Assembly: GCA_900545925.1 (NCBI GenBank) | Contig: URAZ01000010.1 | Coordinates: 21,486-85,485, forward strand | Length of the DNA: 64,000 nucleotides | Direction: 5' to 3' | Source: an uncultured Eubacteriales bacterium | GTDB lineage: Bacteria > Bacillota > Clostridia > Oscillospirales > Oscillospiraceae | Part shown: positions 17,808-28,214 of the stretch, one piece after another | Numbering within the stretch: position 1 is the first letter of the stretch | Layout of the letters: each line of letters starts with the position of its first letter | The notes under the pieces: generated by a model | The model's database searches: none | Told to the model about the DNA's origin: nothing | Seen by the model: only the letters and a program-made list of their open reading frames with translations | Translations under genes and position numbers: made by a program

Positions 17808-18908
17808 TCAAATATGATCGATAGCTGGCTTCAAATCTGGGCCTGACGCAGGAGAAAGATTGTCTTCGCGCAAATCGTCCACATCAATGAGCACCTTCAT
17901 AGTCTTTTCGCGGTTTTCATCAATATAGACATAGGCATCATGGAAAGCACGGAACGGGAAGTGACGGCTCATCAGCGGCTTCAGCTGAACTAGACCCTTA
18001 TGTACAAACGAAATGGCATCGACATAATCCTCATGGCGATACATCATCGTCGTATTGAGGTCCAATTCATGGTCGTTCAGAACAGCCAAATCAACAGAGG
18101 CCATTTTTGCAAAAACGGCCACAAGAATGATTGTGCTGCCCTTGCGTGCATACCGGATAGCCTGCCCCATGGTAACGTCATTTCCGGCACAGTCATAAAT
18201 AACATCTGCTTTATCTGCTCCAAAGGCAGCAATCAGTGCATCGCCAAAGTTGCTGTTGGCTGTGTTGACGGTGAAGTCTGCGCCGACCGATTTTGCAACG
18301 GACAGACGGTAATCTGATACGTCGGTAATCAGCACCTGACGCGCACCGAGTGCCTTCACTGACTGCGCGAGAAGGATTCCGATTGGCCCAGCACCAAGTA
18401 TGGCGACATTTGCACCCTGAATATCTGCAAATTGCTTTGCTGCGTGGACTGTAACTGCAAGCGGCTCAATCATTGCGCCCTCGTCATAACTCACATCATT
18501 GGGCAGTAGATCGACTTTTGCGGCATCTACGGCAAAGTATGTGCTGCATGCACCGGTTGTCTGAAAGCCCATAACCTTCAACTCGTCGCAGAGGTTGTAC
18601 TTTCCGTGTCTGCAGGGGTAGCATTTTCCACAAAATACCTGAGGCTCGATGGTGACGCGCTGTCCGACTGTGAAGTCACTGACATCTGCACCAAGGGCGA
18701 CAATCTGACCGGACAACTCATGGCCTTGCGTAATGGGGTAGGAGGTAAAAGGGTGCATGCCATGGTAAACATGAATATCGCTTCCGCAGATGCCGACCCG
18801 TTTGACTTCAATCAGTACCTGACCACGCTGTGGCTGCGGTACAGGAACAGTTCGGAATGTGATTTTTCGCGGAGCCTCCATCACCTGCTGGAGCATGGTG
18901 CTTTTCAT
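17808..18908 (-). CDS. Zinc-binding medium-chain dehydrogenase (sugar/polyol type)
   Basis: A 366-residue MDR dehydrogenase. The catalytic-zinc region is GICGSDIHVYHG and GHELSG; the structural-zinc cysteines are CGKCYPCRHGKYNLC; the NAD-binding motif is ILGAGPIGILLAQ. The pattern resembles sorbitol, idonate or threonine dehydrogenase relatives, so oxidation of a sugar alcohol or keto-sugar is plausible, but the substrate is not readable. It is 13 bases after the other MDR gene and has the same likely origin as its neighbour. Confidence 0.88.
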   Translation of the reverse strand: MKSTMLQQVMEAPRKITFRTVPVPQPQRGQVLIEVKRVGICGSDIHVYHGMHPFTSYPITQGHELSGQIVALGADVSDFTVGQRVTIEPQVFCGKCYPCRHGKYNLCDELKVMGFQTTGACSTYFAVDAAKVDLLPNDVSYDEGAMIEPLAVTVHAAKQFADIQGANVAILGAGPIGILLAQSVKALGARQVLITDVSDYRLSVAKSVGADFTVNTANSNFGDALIAAFGADKADVIYDCAGNDVTMGQAIRYARKGSTIILVAVFAKMASVDLAVLNDHELDLNTTMMYRHEDYVDAISFVHKGLVQLKPLMSRHFPFRAFHDAYVYIDENREKTMKVLIDVDDLREDNLSPASGPDLKPAIDHI

Positions 18909-18921
18909 AATACAATTCCTT

Positions 18922-19965
18922 TCAGTCGTCCTGAGACGGTTTTACAAGAACCTTGATCGATTCGCTGCCCATCTGGCAGAGAATCGCCTCTTCAAGGTGT
19001 TCGGGATCAAACGTATGGGTTATCAGTTTTTTGAGTTCCAGTCTTCCCGCGGCAATCAGATCAACTGCGCGCTGATGCGTATCCGGGTTGATGATCGAAC
19101 CGTGGATGTGCAGTTCTTTTTTATAGATGTCCATCAAGGGGAGGGGAATGGTGGAGCCGACCTTCGGTACGCTGAACAGAAGAACCGTCCCACCCGGCCC
19201 GGCACTTTCGACTGCCTGAAGTGCTGCCTGCGGATTGCCGACGCACTCAATAACGGTGTCGGCGCCGTCCGCGCCAAAAACCTGACGGATCTTTTCAGGA
19301 AGACTTTCGTGGATCGGATCAACGACCGCGTCTGCGCCAACCTCTGCTCCGATTTTTCGCCGGACTGCGACAGGCTCACTCAAAAGCACGTTTGCTGCGC
19401 CACTCAGCTTGGCCAGCTGCACCATCAAGAGCCCAATCGCGCCGCCTCCGATCACAAGAACGTTGCAGCCGGGGCGGATACCGGCTTGATCAATGCCGTG
19501 TATCGCACAGGCAAGCGGTTCGACCATCGCAGCTGCGTCCAAGTCGGCATCCTCCGGCAGCACGAAGCATTGTGTCTGCGGCAGAACGCAGAATTCCGCA
19601 AAGCCGCCATTCGTGTTGACACCCAGCGCAAACAGATGCTCACAGTTCTGCTTTCTGCCTTCCCGGCAGGGGCGGCAGATACCGCAGTACATGTTGGGAT
19701 CCGCCGCGATTTTGTCGCCGGGGCGGCAGGTTGTGACCGCAGAGCCAACTGCGGTCACAATGCCGGAAAACTCATGTCCGAGCACGACCGGCGGCGTGAC
19801 GGGCGCAGAGCCCGCCTCGCCTTTGTAAATATGAACGTCCGTGCCGCAAACGCCGCACGCGTGTACCCGCATGAGAACATCTGTCGGGGAAAGCGGGCCA
19901 AACTGCATGTTGCGCGTTTCAAATTTGACCGGTGCATCTGCACCGAGAAAATAAGTTCCTTTCAC
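18922..19965 (-). CDS. Zinc-binding medium-chain dehydrogenase (second copy)
   Basis: A 347-residue MDR enzyme from a GTG start (VKGTYFLGADAPVKFE). It shows GVCGTDVHIYKG, GHEFSG, the structural-zinc set CGICRPCREGRKQNC and the Rossmann motif VIGGGAIGLLMVQ. It is moderately similar to the next gene but clearly not a recent duplicate. The start is uncertain: GTG 19965 avoids overlap with the GH3 gene and matches usual MDR length; an in-frame ATG at 20076 would overlap GH3 by about 95 bases. Two tandem MDRs beside beta-glycosidases suggest sequential oxidation of released sugars (inference). Confidence 0.82.
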   Translation of the reverse strand: MKGTYFLGADAPVKFETRNMQFGPLSPTDVLMRVHACGVCGTDVHIYKGEAGSAPVTPPVVLGHEFSGIVTAVGSAVTTCRPGDKIAADPNMYCGICRPCREGRKQNCEHLFALGVNTNGGFAEFCVLPQTQCFVLPEDADLDAAAMVEPLACAIHGIDQAGIRPGCNVLVIGGGAIGLLMVQLAKLSGAANVLLSEPVAVRRKIGAEVGADAVVDPIHESLPEKIRQVFGADGADTVIECVGNPQAALQAVESAGPGGTVLLFSVPKVGSTIPLPLMDIYKKELHIHGSIINPDTHQRAVDLIAAGRLELKKLITHTFDPEHLEEAILCQMGSESIKVLVKPSQDD

Positions 19966-19981
19966 GTTCGCGCCCACAGCT

Positions 19982-22384
19982 TCAGCCTGCCGTCCGGTTT
20001 GCACGGTCGAAATCAGCGCAGATTGCGTCGTAAACAGCCTTCTTTTCTTGCTCAGAGCCAGAAAGCTTTGTTGCAAATGTCATGCGCCATGCGTCGCAGA
20101 ACGGTACCTGCGGCTGGAACACAATCATGAAACTAGAATCCGCGACCGGGTCGCAGCCGGGAATATGCTTTTTCAGGATTGCAATCGCAGCCGGATCAGT
20201 GACCAGTTTTGCAATCGGGGTGAACGGCGTAAGGCCGTAGGGATTGACGCATTTGACTTCAACGGAACTGCACAGTGCGATATCACGGCTGGATGTACCG
20301 GCAAGGATTTGATATTCGCCGGGCTCTGTGGTCCACTGCTGCTGCTTAACATCATAGCTGGCAAAGTCCTGCTTACTCAGTTCAAATGTGACAGTCTTCT
20401 GCTCGCCGGGCTGCAGGAATACCTTTTTCAGAGCCTTGAGTTCCTTAACGGGCTTGTCAAGCGTTGCCTGCACATCGTTGATATAGATCTGAACAACCTC
20501 GCTGCCGGCCACGCGGCCGGTATTTTTGACGTTGACGCTGACGTTGATGGTCTTGCCATCCTCCAGGTTTGCCTCCTGCGGAACCTGCAGACCGGACAGC
20601 GCAAAACTCGTATAACTCAGACCGAAGCCAAACGGGAACAGCGGCTCAATATGCTTCTTGTCATAGTAGCGATAGCCGACGTAAATGCCTTCGCCGTATG
20701 TGACCTCACTGCCTTCTCCCGGGAAGTTGAGGTAGGTCGGCGTATCGGCATAGTGCTTCGGGAAGGTTAGAGGCAGTTTGCCGGACGGGTTCACATCGCC
20801 GAAGAGAATATCTGCCGCAGCCTGGCCGCCGCACATACCGGGCAGATACACGCAGAGGATCGCAGAAACTTGATCAACGTACTGTGCGATGTCAATCGGT
20901 GCAGCGATATTCAGAACGAGAATGACCTTTTTCTGTGCAGCGGTCGCTTCTGCGATGGCGCGCTCAAGAACCGGACGATCCTCAGGCTCCATCTCCATAT
21001 CCAGACGATCTGCGCCTTCCTGTCCGTTTGCACCGATGGTAACAACGACGTAATCAGTCTGATCGGTGATCTGTTCAAAGCTGACATGCTTGTCGCCAAT
21101 CAGTGCGCATGTGCAGTCATACATGTTTGTGCTCAGTTCCGTAGCAACCTCAGCAGAGCCTGCACCGGATTCGCAGAACTTCTTGCTGCGCGCGCCATAG
21201 AACGCGACGCTGCTTGCTTTGCTCAGAGGCAGGACACCGTCGTTTTTGAGCAGTGTGATGCCTTCTTTTGCTGCGTCATAGGCAGCGGCAAGCGAATGCT
21301 CGCAATCAATGCTGGTGTATCTCCGGCCCTTCAGGATGGGCATTTCCAGCATGATGTTCAGATAGTTTTCACACGCTTCATCGATCTGCGCCATAGAAAG
21401 TTCGCCGGATGCTACGGCGGCTTTCAGTTCGCTGATTGCGCGCGGCCCGGGCATGCAGACATCATTGCCGGCCTTTTGTGCAGCAACGCGGTTATAAACG
21501 CCACCCCAGTCAGACATGACAAAGCCTTTGAAGCCCCATTCTTCACGGAGTACCTTGCGCAGCAGCCAAGGATTCTGAGAACTGGGATAGCCGTTGATCT
21601 GGTTATAAGAGGACATCAGGGTCTTGCAGCCTGCATCGACGCAGGCTTTGAAGCCTGGCAGATACAACTCACGCAGCGCACGCTCTCCAATGTGCTCATT
21701 CACGCCCATGCGTTCTGTTTCCTGATTGTTTGCGGCAAAATGCTTGACATTCGCAACGACACCGGTGTCCTGCACGCCCCGCACGAAGCTGGGAGCCAGC
21801 GACTTAACGACGCAGGGATCCTCGGAATAGCCTTCAAACAAGCGGCCGCAGCGCGGGTCACGGTGCAGATTGACATTCGGTGTACCGAGAAGAACGTCAA
21901 CATGGCAGGCGGATGCTTCGCGGCCAAGCGCTTCTCCGCAGCGGTAGATCACGTCGGGATTCATTGTAGCGCCGAAGAACATGCCCGGCGGATAGCAGCC
22001 GAGGCGGCGGTCTGCGGGACGAGTCTCATCAAGAATCTCTGCGATCCGTGCAGCTGTTTTCTTTTCTTCCTCCGTAGGTTCTGCACCGTCCTCACGGACA
22101 GCACCGGGGGCCATCGCAAGCGTCAGGCCAGCCATAGGACTTGTGATGCTCTCAGGGTCAACGGCACCATTCTTCTCTTCCATGACGCGATAGCTGGCTT
22201 CGATCTCCATCTGCATGGTGTTGAAGCCTGTTCCGCCATCAAGAAACAGAGGATTCGGGATATCACGTTCCGGGCAGCCGCCGGCCAGGAAGGCCGATCT
22301 GCCTGTCAGAAGCGTCAGCTTTTCATCCAGAGACATGTCCTTCAGAAGTTCGGGGATCGAAGCGCGGTTGGTCAGTTTTTTCAT
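19982..22384 (-). CDS. GH3 beta-glycosidase, first of three
   Basis: An 800-residue glycoside hydrolase family 3 enzyme. The order is the (beta/alpha)8 domain with KHFAANNQETER (about 205) and the nucleophile Asp in VMSDWGGVYNR (about 285), the alpha/beta sandwich domain, and a C-terminal fibronectin-III-like domain beginning near FGFGLSYTSF. No signal peptide, so it is probably cytosolic and acts on imported beta-glucosides or beta-xylosides. TCAGGAGG precedes the ATG. It sits 97 bases after the ROK regulator gene and 16 bases before the MDR gene. Confidence 0.93.
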   Translation of the reverse strand: MKKLTNRASIPELLKDMSLDEKLTLLTGRSAFLAGGCPERDIPNPLFLDGGTGFNTMQMEIEASYRVMEEKNGAVDPESITSPMAGLTLAMAPGAVREDGAEPTEEEKKTAARIAEILDETRPADRRLGCYPPGMFFGATMNPDVIYRCGEALGREASACHVDVLLGTPNVNLHRDPRCGRLFEGYSEDPCVVKSLAPSFVRGVQDTGVVANVKHFAANNQETERMGVNEHIGERALRELYLPGFKACVDAGCKTLMSSYNQINGYPSSQNPWLLRKVLREEWGFKGFVMSDWGGVYNRVAAQKAGNDVCMPGPRAISELKAAVASGELSMAQIDEACENYLNIMLEMPILKGRRYTSIDCEHSLAAAYDAAKEGITLLKNDGVLPLSKASSVAFYGARSKKFCESGAGSAEVATELSTNMYDCTCALIGDKHVSFEQITDQTDYVVVTIGANGQEGADRLDMEMEPEDRPVLERAIAEATAAQKKVILVLNIAAPIDIAQYVDQVSAILCVYLPGMCGGQAAADILFGDVNPSGKLPLTFPKHYADTPTYLNFPGEGSEVTYGEGIYVGYRYYDKKHIEPLFPFGFGLSYTSFALSGLQVPQEANLEDGKTINVSVNVKNTGRVAGSEVVQIYINDVQATLDKPVKELKALKKVFLQPGEQKTVTFELSKQDFASYDVKQQQWTTEPGEYQILAGTSSRDIALCSSVEVKCVNPYGLTPFTPIAKLVTDPAAIAILKKHIPGCDPVADSSFMIVFQPQVPFCDAWRMTFATKLSGSEQEKKAVYDAICADFDRANRTAG

Positions 22385-22481
22385 GTGTAGTTCCTCCTGA
22401 TAGATTGTTTATTGGGCTAATTGATTCATATTGATTGCGCGGCTCCAGCGGATGCGGTTGCCGCGTGGCTTGTCAGGGAAG

Positions 22482-23747
22482 TCAGGCGCCTGCATACAAT
22501 TCGCTGTTTGAGAGATAGCTGTCCAACATATAAGCATAGGCACCCATCTGATCCAGTTTGTAGATTGGCCGCGTATCGTATTGGATCTCGAACGGCGTAT
22601 TGTCAAAATAATAATGAAATTCCATCAGCTTCTCATTCAGCTGCTGTTTGAAATAGTCGTCCGCATTGGAAAAAATGCCTTGGATCACGACACATTCCTG
22701 ATCGAAATTCAGAGAAATGTTGCGCAGCGCGACAGCAAAATGCTGTGCCAGTTCGGCGTCGATTTTCCGTGCGAGTTCGTCGCCGCGCTCAGACATATCA
22801 AAAATTGTTTCAACTGTAATAGCTGATACCGGAATGGTTTGCAGCATGGAGTCCGGATACTTGGAGCATTCCTGCGAGATACGCATCTGAATGTGCGTGT
22901 TGCCGACAACCTGTTCAAAGCAGCCGCTGCTGCCGCAGCCGCAGCGGAACGGATAACTGCCTTCAAGCGTCATATGGCCGAACTCACCAATCAGCGCATG
23001 TTTGCCGTTATGGATCCTTCCTCTGTCGATGAGACAGCCGGACAGACCCCATGAGGTAAACACGGTCAGAAGCCGCTTGTCATTGAGGTTTTGTCCTTTG
23101 AGCAGGGCAGTATCGTGCAGCAGTGCGCGCGCGGTGAGTTTGCCCACGTTCTCTACGACGATCATGACATCGGGTCCAAAATACGCGCGAAGAATATCCA
23201 CAATCGGAATATTGTTGCCCCATTGCGGAGCAAGGGCGTTGAATTTGAGCATGCTGGTCCGATAGTCAACAATGCCGGGCGTCGAGATACACACGCCTCG
23301 GAGCAGCGACAGCGGGACGTTATTCTGCTGCAAAAATTTTGTGGCAAGTTTTCCGACAGCATCCAGTGCGCCCGTAGCCTGCTGCAGAAGCGGCTGACGC
23401 ACACAGAGTTTGTCAATCATGTTCGACTGGAAATCCATAAGGACCAGACACAACTCCTCTGGCCACAACTCAATACACAGCAGAAACAGCTTATCTGTAA
23501 GAGAAAACAACTCTGGACGCTTGCCGCCAATATTAGTTGAAGGAGCCTTTCCGACGGAGACAAGCAACCCATGCTTCAGAAAGAACTGAATGTTTTTCAT
23601 AACGGTCTGGCGGCTGAGATTCAAACTGTCCGCAATATTGTTTGCGGTGAGCTGCTCGTTGCTGCGGAATTGGCTCAAAACAGAAAACCGATTGCTGTAT
23701 TTCAAATCGGCAGGGAGTGCTGCGGCGTTGTTGGGGATGGTAAGCAT
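22482..23747 (-). CDS. ROK family transcriptional regulator
   Basis: A 421-residue NagC/XylR-type repressor. The N-terminal helix-turn-helix (LTANNIADSLNLSRQTVMKNIQ, about residues 30-52) is followed by a ROK sugar-kinase-like domain with the zinc-type motif CGCGSSGCFEQ (about 270). The start MLTIPNN at 23747 follows TTAGGAGGT. It heads the leftward operon and diverges from the second GH3/ABC operon, so the intergenic gap is its likely operator, with a sugar as inducer. Confidence 0.92.
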   Translation of the reverse strand: MLTIPNNAAALPADLKYSNRFSVLSQFRSNEQLTANNIADSLNLSRQTVMKNIQFFLKHGLLVSVGKAPSTNIGGKRPELFSLTDKLFLLCIELWPEELCLVLMDFQSNMIDKLCVRQPLLQQATGALDAVGKLATKFLQQNNVPLSLLRGVCISTPGIVDYRTSMLKFNALAPQWGNNIPIVDILRAYFGPDVMIVVENVGKLTARALLHDTALLKGQNLNDKRLLTVFTSWGLSGCLIDRGRIHNGKHALIGEFGHMTLEGSYPFRCGCGSSGCFEQVVGNTHIQMRISQECSKYPDSMLQTIPVSAITVETIFDMSERGDELARKIDAELAQHFAVALRNISLNFDQECVVIQGIFSNADDYFKQQLNEKLMEFHYYFDNTPFEIQYDTRPIYKLDQMGAYAYMLDSYLSNSELYAGA

Positions 23748-23924
23748 AATAAGTAAGAACCTCCTAACCGGGTTTTCAGGTGCATTTCGGTCGAGACGAT
23801 CTGCGGGGATGTTTGATAACCTTATTTCCTGCGCCGCTGAAAATCCATTTAAAGTAGTAGATTCGCAGAAAATGATGATTGTGCATAACAGACAATGCAA
23901 ACCGCAAAAAACTCCTGTATTTGC

Positions 23925-23953
23925 AATATAACAGATAAATTGCTGAAACGCAA
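23925..23953 (-). promoter_or_regulatory. Promoter of the ROK operon
   Basis: On the minus strand TTGCGT (23948-23953), a 17-base spacer and TATATT (23925-23930), about 180 bases before the ROK start. Confidence 0.6.
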
Positions 23954-24131
23954 TAGTTTTAAAAGTTTTTTTTATAACATACGAGACGTTAATTATGAAA
24001 GAGAAGGATTCCGAATGGGATGGTTTCGGAAAAATAGAGTATAACTTTTTTGAAACTGTAAAGTATGCACAAAATTAGGCCGTAATTTATAAGCATAAAA
24101 AACGAAATTGCTCGAGTGATGCTTTTTTTGC

Positions 24132-24160
24132 TTGCAAATTCGGCAGAAAGAGACTATCCT
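24132..24160 (+). promoter_or_regulatory. Promoter of the GH3/ABC operon
   Basis: TTGCAA (24132-24137), 17 bases, then TATCCT (24155-24160), about 105 bases before the GH3 start. Confidence 0.5.
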
Positions 24161-24264
24161 GTGAATATGAAAGTGAATTACAAAACCTCGTTTTGAGTGC
24201 TGTGCATGCAAAGGCGGCGTAGTTCAGGAAAACATTGATAGGGATAAGCGACAAGGAGGAAAAC

Positions 24265-26670
24265 ATGGCAGCGAAATTGACCGATCGCAGTTCCATCCCG
24301 GCCGTAGTTGCCGAGTTGACACTGGAGGAAAAAGCGCACCTTCTGACCGGCGCGAGTTCGTTTACCACATATGCGGTAGAGCGGCTCGGAATTCCGTCCT
24401 GCACGGTGCTTGACGGAGGAACCGGAATCAACTTCCAGCAGTATTGGGGCGATGTGTACAGCCGCGCGCTGAAGCGTGACAGCGGCAAAAACAATCTCAG
24501 CCTTTCTGGTATCAGCAATTCCGCAAAGGTTATGCCGATCCTCGATAAGCTTGAATCGGATATTCCGCTGACGGATGAGGAGCAGAAGGTAGCCGATTAT
24601 ATCCGCAAGGAAATGAAGGCAATCATGCCCTATGAGCAGCAACCGGGCTGCTTCCCGCCGGGAATGCTGCTTGGTGCAACGTGGGATCCCAAAACTGTTT
24701 ACGACTGCGGCAGCGCCGTCGGCCGTGAGATGGATGCCTACAAAGTTGATATGGTGCTCGGCTCTCCGAACGTAAACATTCACCGCGATCCGATGAACGG
24801 CCGCGTGTTCGAGGGCTACAGCGAAGACCCGTGTCTGGCAGCTTCTCTTGCGCCGGAGTTTGTAAAGGGTCTGCAGGCGGAAGGCCCGATCGCAAACGTC
24901 AAGCACTTTGCTGCGAACAACCAGGAAACACATCGTCAGAACGTTGACGAGACGATCCCGCTGCGCGCACTGGAGGAAATCTACTTCCCGGGCTTCAAGG
25001 CCTGCGTGCAGGAAGGCAAAGTCAAGAGCGTTATGAGCGCGTACAATAAAATTAACGGCACGGCCTGCGCAATGAACCACTGGCTGCTGACCGATGTGCT
25101 TCGCGGCGAGTGGGGCTTTGACGGTCTTGTCGTTTCCGACTGGGGCGCTGCCTATGATCAGGCGAAAGCCATTGCAGCGGGCAATGATCTCGATATGCCC
25201 GGCCCGCGCGACATTCAGCCAATCCTTGACGCTGTTGCGAACGGCTCTCTCAAAATGGAAGAGATCGACCTCGCTGTCAGCCGGATGCTGCAGATGCTGC
25301 TCGATATGCCGGTCATGAAGGGCCGCAAATATGACAAGATTGACCCGGACTATTCAAAAGATGTCGCTTACCGCTGCGCGGAGGAGGGCATTACGCTTCT
25401 CAAGAACGACGGCCTGCTTCCGCTCAAAAAGGATGCAAAACTCAGCTTTTTCGGCAACGCCAGCAAGCGGTTTATCGAATCCGGCGGCGGCAGCGCGAAG
25501 GTTCACACCAAACTGACGACCAGCCTCATGGGTACCGCAAAGCAGATCGCGGGCGAAGATAATGTTTGCTTCGGCGAGATCAAGGCTGATACTGATGTGG
25601 TTGTGATTGCCGCAACGGCATGGGGCCAGGAGGGCTGGGATCGCTTCGAGATGGATGTCGCGCCCAGCGAAAAGGAAATGCTGATGACTGCCGTCCGGGA
25701 CGCCAAGGCCGCAGGCAAGCGCGTCATAGTCGTGCTCAATGTAGTCGGTCCGGTCGATGTCAGTGACTACGAAGCAGATGCCGATGCAATCCTCTGCGTA
25801 TTCTACCCAGGTATGGAGGGCGGCCGTGTTGCGGCGCAGATCCTGTTCGGAGAGGTCAATCCGTCCGGCAAGCTGCCGGTTACGTTCCCCAAGCGCTACA
25901 AGGATGCGCCGACCTACGGCAATTTCCCAGGCTGCGCGGGCGAGGTGTTCTACGGCGAGGGTATTCTGGTCGGTTACCGCTATTACGATACGAAGGATGT
26001 CAAGCCGCGCTACGCATTTGGTCATGGCCTCAGCTACTCCAAATTTGAGATTTCTGACCTGACGCTCGACCACACGGTTGTCAACTATGATAACGAGGAG
26101 ACGCTGACCGCTTCCGTCAAGGTTCGGAACGTTTCCGACCGTGCAGGCAAGGAAGTCGTTCAGATCTATATCTCCGATGTCAAGTCTACGCTGGACAAGC
26201 CTGTCAAGGAACTGAAGGCATTCCGTAAGGTTCTGCTTCAGCCCAGTGAGGAACAGGTTCTCACGTTCCAGATTACGAAGGACATGCTTAAGAGTTATGA
26301 TCCCGAACATAAGTGCTGGGACTGCGAAGCGGGCTATTATGAGGTTCTGGCTGGCAACGCTTCTGACAATATTTCGTGCAAGGCAAAGTTCCTTGTCAAG
26401 TGCCGCAGCATTTACAATTACAACGAGAAGACGATGCTCTGCGTGATCCATGCCGACGAACGTGCGGCAAAGATCATCGACGCACAGCTTGAAGCGCTGC
26501 ACATCGACGTCAGCGATATGGCGGACGCACTGTATTACTTCCCGCACCGTGAGATCGGTCAGGTTCTGCACAGCATGCTTGATCATGCACCGATCGACGA
26601 AGCTGTGAAAAAACAGGCATACGAACAGATTTTTGAAGCTGTCGGTGCACTCGACATCAGCGAACTGTAA
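24265..26670 (+). CDS. GH3 beta-glycosidase, second copy
   Basis: An 801-residue GH3 enzyme with the same three-domain order as the copy at 19982-22384. KHFAANNQETHR lies near residue 215 and VVSDWGAAYDQ carries the nucleophile Asp, with FGHGLSYSKF before the fibronectin-like domain. ACAAGGAGG precedes ATG 24265. It heads the rightward operon with a sugar-type ABC transporter, linking import of a glycoside to its hydrolysis. No signal peptide, so cytosolic action is expected. Confidence 0.93.
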   Translation: MAAKLTDRSSIPAVVAELTLEEKAHLLTGASSFTTYAVERLGIPSCTVLDGGTGINFQQYWGDVYSRALKRDSGKNNLSLSGISNSAKVMPILDKLESDIPLTDEEQKVADYIRKEMKAIMPYEQQPGCFPPGMLLGATWDPKTVYDCGSAVGREMDAYKVDMVLGSPNVNIHRDPMNGRVFEGYSEDPCLAASLAPEFVKGLQAEGPIANVKHFAANNQETHRQNVDETIPLRALEEIYFPGFKACVQEGKVKSVMSAYNKINGTACAMNHWLLTDVLRGEWGFDGLVVSDWGAAYDQAKAIAAGNDLDMPGPRDIQPILDAVANGSLKMEEIDLAVSRMLQMLLDMPVMKGRKYDKIDPDYSKDVAYRCAEEGITLLKNDGLLPLKKDAKLSFFGNASKRFIESGGGSAKVHTKLTTSLMGTAKQIAGEDNVCFGEIKADTDVVVIAATAWGQEGWDRFEMDVAPSEKEMLMTAVRDAKAAGKRVIVVLNVVGPVDVSDYEADADAILCVFYPGMEGGRVAAQILFGEVNPSGKLPVTFPKRYKDAPTYGNFPGCAGEVFYGEGILVGYRYYDTKDVKPRYAFGHGLSYSKFEISDLTLDHTVVNYDNEETLTASVKVRNVSDRAGKEVVQIYISDVKSTLDKPVKELKAFRKVLLQPSEEQVLTFQITKDMLKSYDPEHKCWDCEAGYYEVLAGNASDNISCKAKFLVKCRSIYNYNEKTMLCVIHADERAAKIIDAQLEALHIDVSDMADALYYFPHREIGQVLHSMLDHAPIDEAVKKQAYEQIFEAVGALDISEL

Positions 26671-26702
26671 GTTCATGAAATAAGACCGGGAGGGATGTCT
26701 GT

Positions 26703-28202
26703 GTGAGTAAGGAAGTACTGCTCCACTGCAAGCATATGTTTAAGAGTTTCGGTCCGACAAAGGCGTTGGTCGATGTCGAACTGGAAGTAAACCGTGGAGA
26801 GATCCGTGGCCTGATTGGTGAAAACGGCTCCGGTAAATCCACAATCTCCTCTATCGTGGCTGGTGTACAGCCCTACGATTCTGGTGAAATGTTCTTCAAG
26901 GGTGAGCCCTACAAGCCCACAAGCATGATCGAGGCGCAGGCCAAGGGTATTGCGATGGTCGTGCAGGAGATGGGTACCATTTCTAACATTACAGTCGCTG
27001 CAAATATCTTCATCGGGAAGGAAAAGCTTTTCTGCAAAGGCCCGTTCCTAAGCGTGAAGAAGATGAACGAAGCGGCAAAGAAGATTTTGGTGGAGATCGG
27101 CGCGGACCATATTGATCCCGCCGCTCCGATCAACGATCTGAACTTCGAGGATCGCAAAATCGTAGAGATTGCGCGCGCCATGTACGATCATCCGGAGATT
27201 TTTATCGTGGATGAGACGACGACGGCACTGTCGCAGCGCGGACGTGATATTGTCTATAATATCATGCGCAAACTCAGCAGCGAGAAAAAGGCAGTTCTGT
27301 TCATCTCCCATGACCTTGATGAACTGATGAGCATCTGCAATGCCATTACGGTTCTGCGTGACGGCATTCTGGTTGCCACCATGGAACGCGAGGAAATGGA
27401 AGTCAACAAAATGCGTACCTACATGGTTGGCCGCGAAATTTCCGATGATTATTACCGCACCGATTTTGACGGTTCTTACGATGACGAAGTCGTCCTGACA
27501 GCGACAAACGTTACGGCAGGTGCTGTCTTGGAGAATTTCTCGTTTGAACTGCACAAGGGCGAGATCCTTGGCTTCGGCGGCCTGAGCGAATGCGGTATGC
27601 ACGAACTTGGCAAGGCTGTGTTTGGTGCTGAACAACTCATTACCGGTTCCATCGTGCTGAAAAACGGAACGCACATTACCAATCCGCAGCAGGCGATTCG
27701 GAACAAGATCGCCTATATGTCCAAGAACCGCGATCAGGAAGCAATTATCCTGAACGATACGATCGGCAACAACATTGTCCTGCCGTCCATTCCGATGCTT
27801 GAAAAGGCTACCTATGTTTCCCCGAAGGCCGAGCGTGAACTCGCGCAGCAGGAGATCAAGTCCATGAGCATCAAGTGCCAGGGACCGCAGCAATATGTCA
27901 GCGAGTTGTCCGGCGGCAACAAGCAGAAGGTTGTCTTTGCAAAGTGGATCGGCAACAAGTCGGATATTCTCATTTTGGACTGTCCGACGCGAGGAATCGA
28001 CATCGGCGTCAAGGTTGCCATGTATCAGCTGATGTACCGTCTGAAAAAGGAAGGGAAGTCCATCATCATGATCTCGGAGGAACTGCCGGAGTTGATCGGT
28101 ATGTCTGATCGTATCATGGTTTTGAAGGACGGACAGCTTACGCACACCTTTACGCGGAGCGCGGATCTGAAAGAGACGGACGTCATCCACTATATGATTT
28201 AA
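26703..28202 (+). CDS. Sugar ABC transporter, double ATP-binding subunit
   Basis: A 499-residue RbsA/MglA-type protein with two ATPase halves. The first has Walker A GENGSGKST (about 39), a short signature region NDLNFEDRKIVEIARAM and Walker B FIVDETTTAL. The second is partly degenerate at Walker A (LGFGGLSECGMHELGK) but has the signature ELSGGNKQKVVFAKW and Walker B LILDCPTRGIDIG. This asymmetry is typical of CUT2 transporters. GTG start with GGGAGG upstream. It energises the two permeases downstream. Confidence 0.93.
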   Translation: MSKEVLLHCKHMFKSFGPTKALVDVELEVNRGEIRGLIGENGSGKSTISSIVAGVQPYDSGEMFFKGEPYKPTSMIEAQAKGIAMVVQEMGTISNITVAANIFIGKEKLFCKGPFLSVKKMNEAAKKILVEIGADHIDPAAPINDLNFEDRKIVEIARAMYDHPEIFIVDETTTALSQRGRDIVYNIMRKLSSEKKAVLFISHDLDELMSICNAITVLRDGILVATMEREEMEVNKMRTYMVGREISDDYYRTDFDGSYDDEVVLTATNVTAGAVLENFSFELHKGEILGFGGLSECGMHELGKAVFGAEQLITGSIVLKNGTHITNPQQAIRNKIAYMSKNRDQEAIILNDTIGNNIVLPSIPMLEKATYVSPKAERELAQQEIKSMSIKCQGPQQYVSELSGGNKQKVVFAKWIGNKSDILILDCPTRGIDIGVKVAMYQLMYRLKKEGKSIIMISEELPELIGMSDRIMVLKDGQLTHTFTRSADLKETDVIHYMI

Positions 28203-28214
28203 GGGAGTGATGTC

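Larger units (their letters stand above)
23748..24264. other. Divergent regulatory gap, ROK and GH3/ABC operons
   Basis: A 517-base AT-rich gap with no credible gene. It holds two divergent promoters (listed separately). A T-rich stretch near 23955-23985 is a candidate ROK operator zone, but no clear palindrome was found. Confidence 0.6.

Noticed and set aside
20870..22390. A 506-codon open frame on the plus strand
   Set aside because: Antisense to the first GH3 gene, which has all family motifs. Similar antisense frames opposite the other GH3 genes show it is a codon-bias effect.
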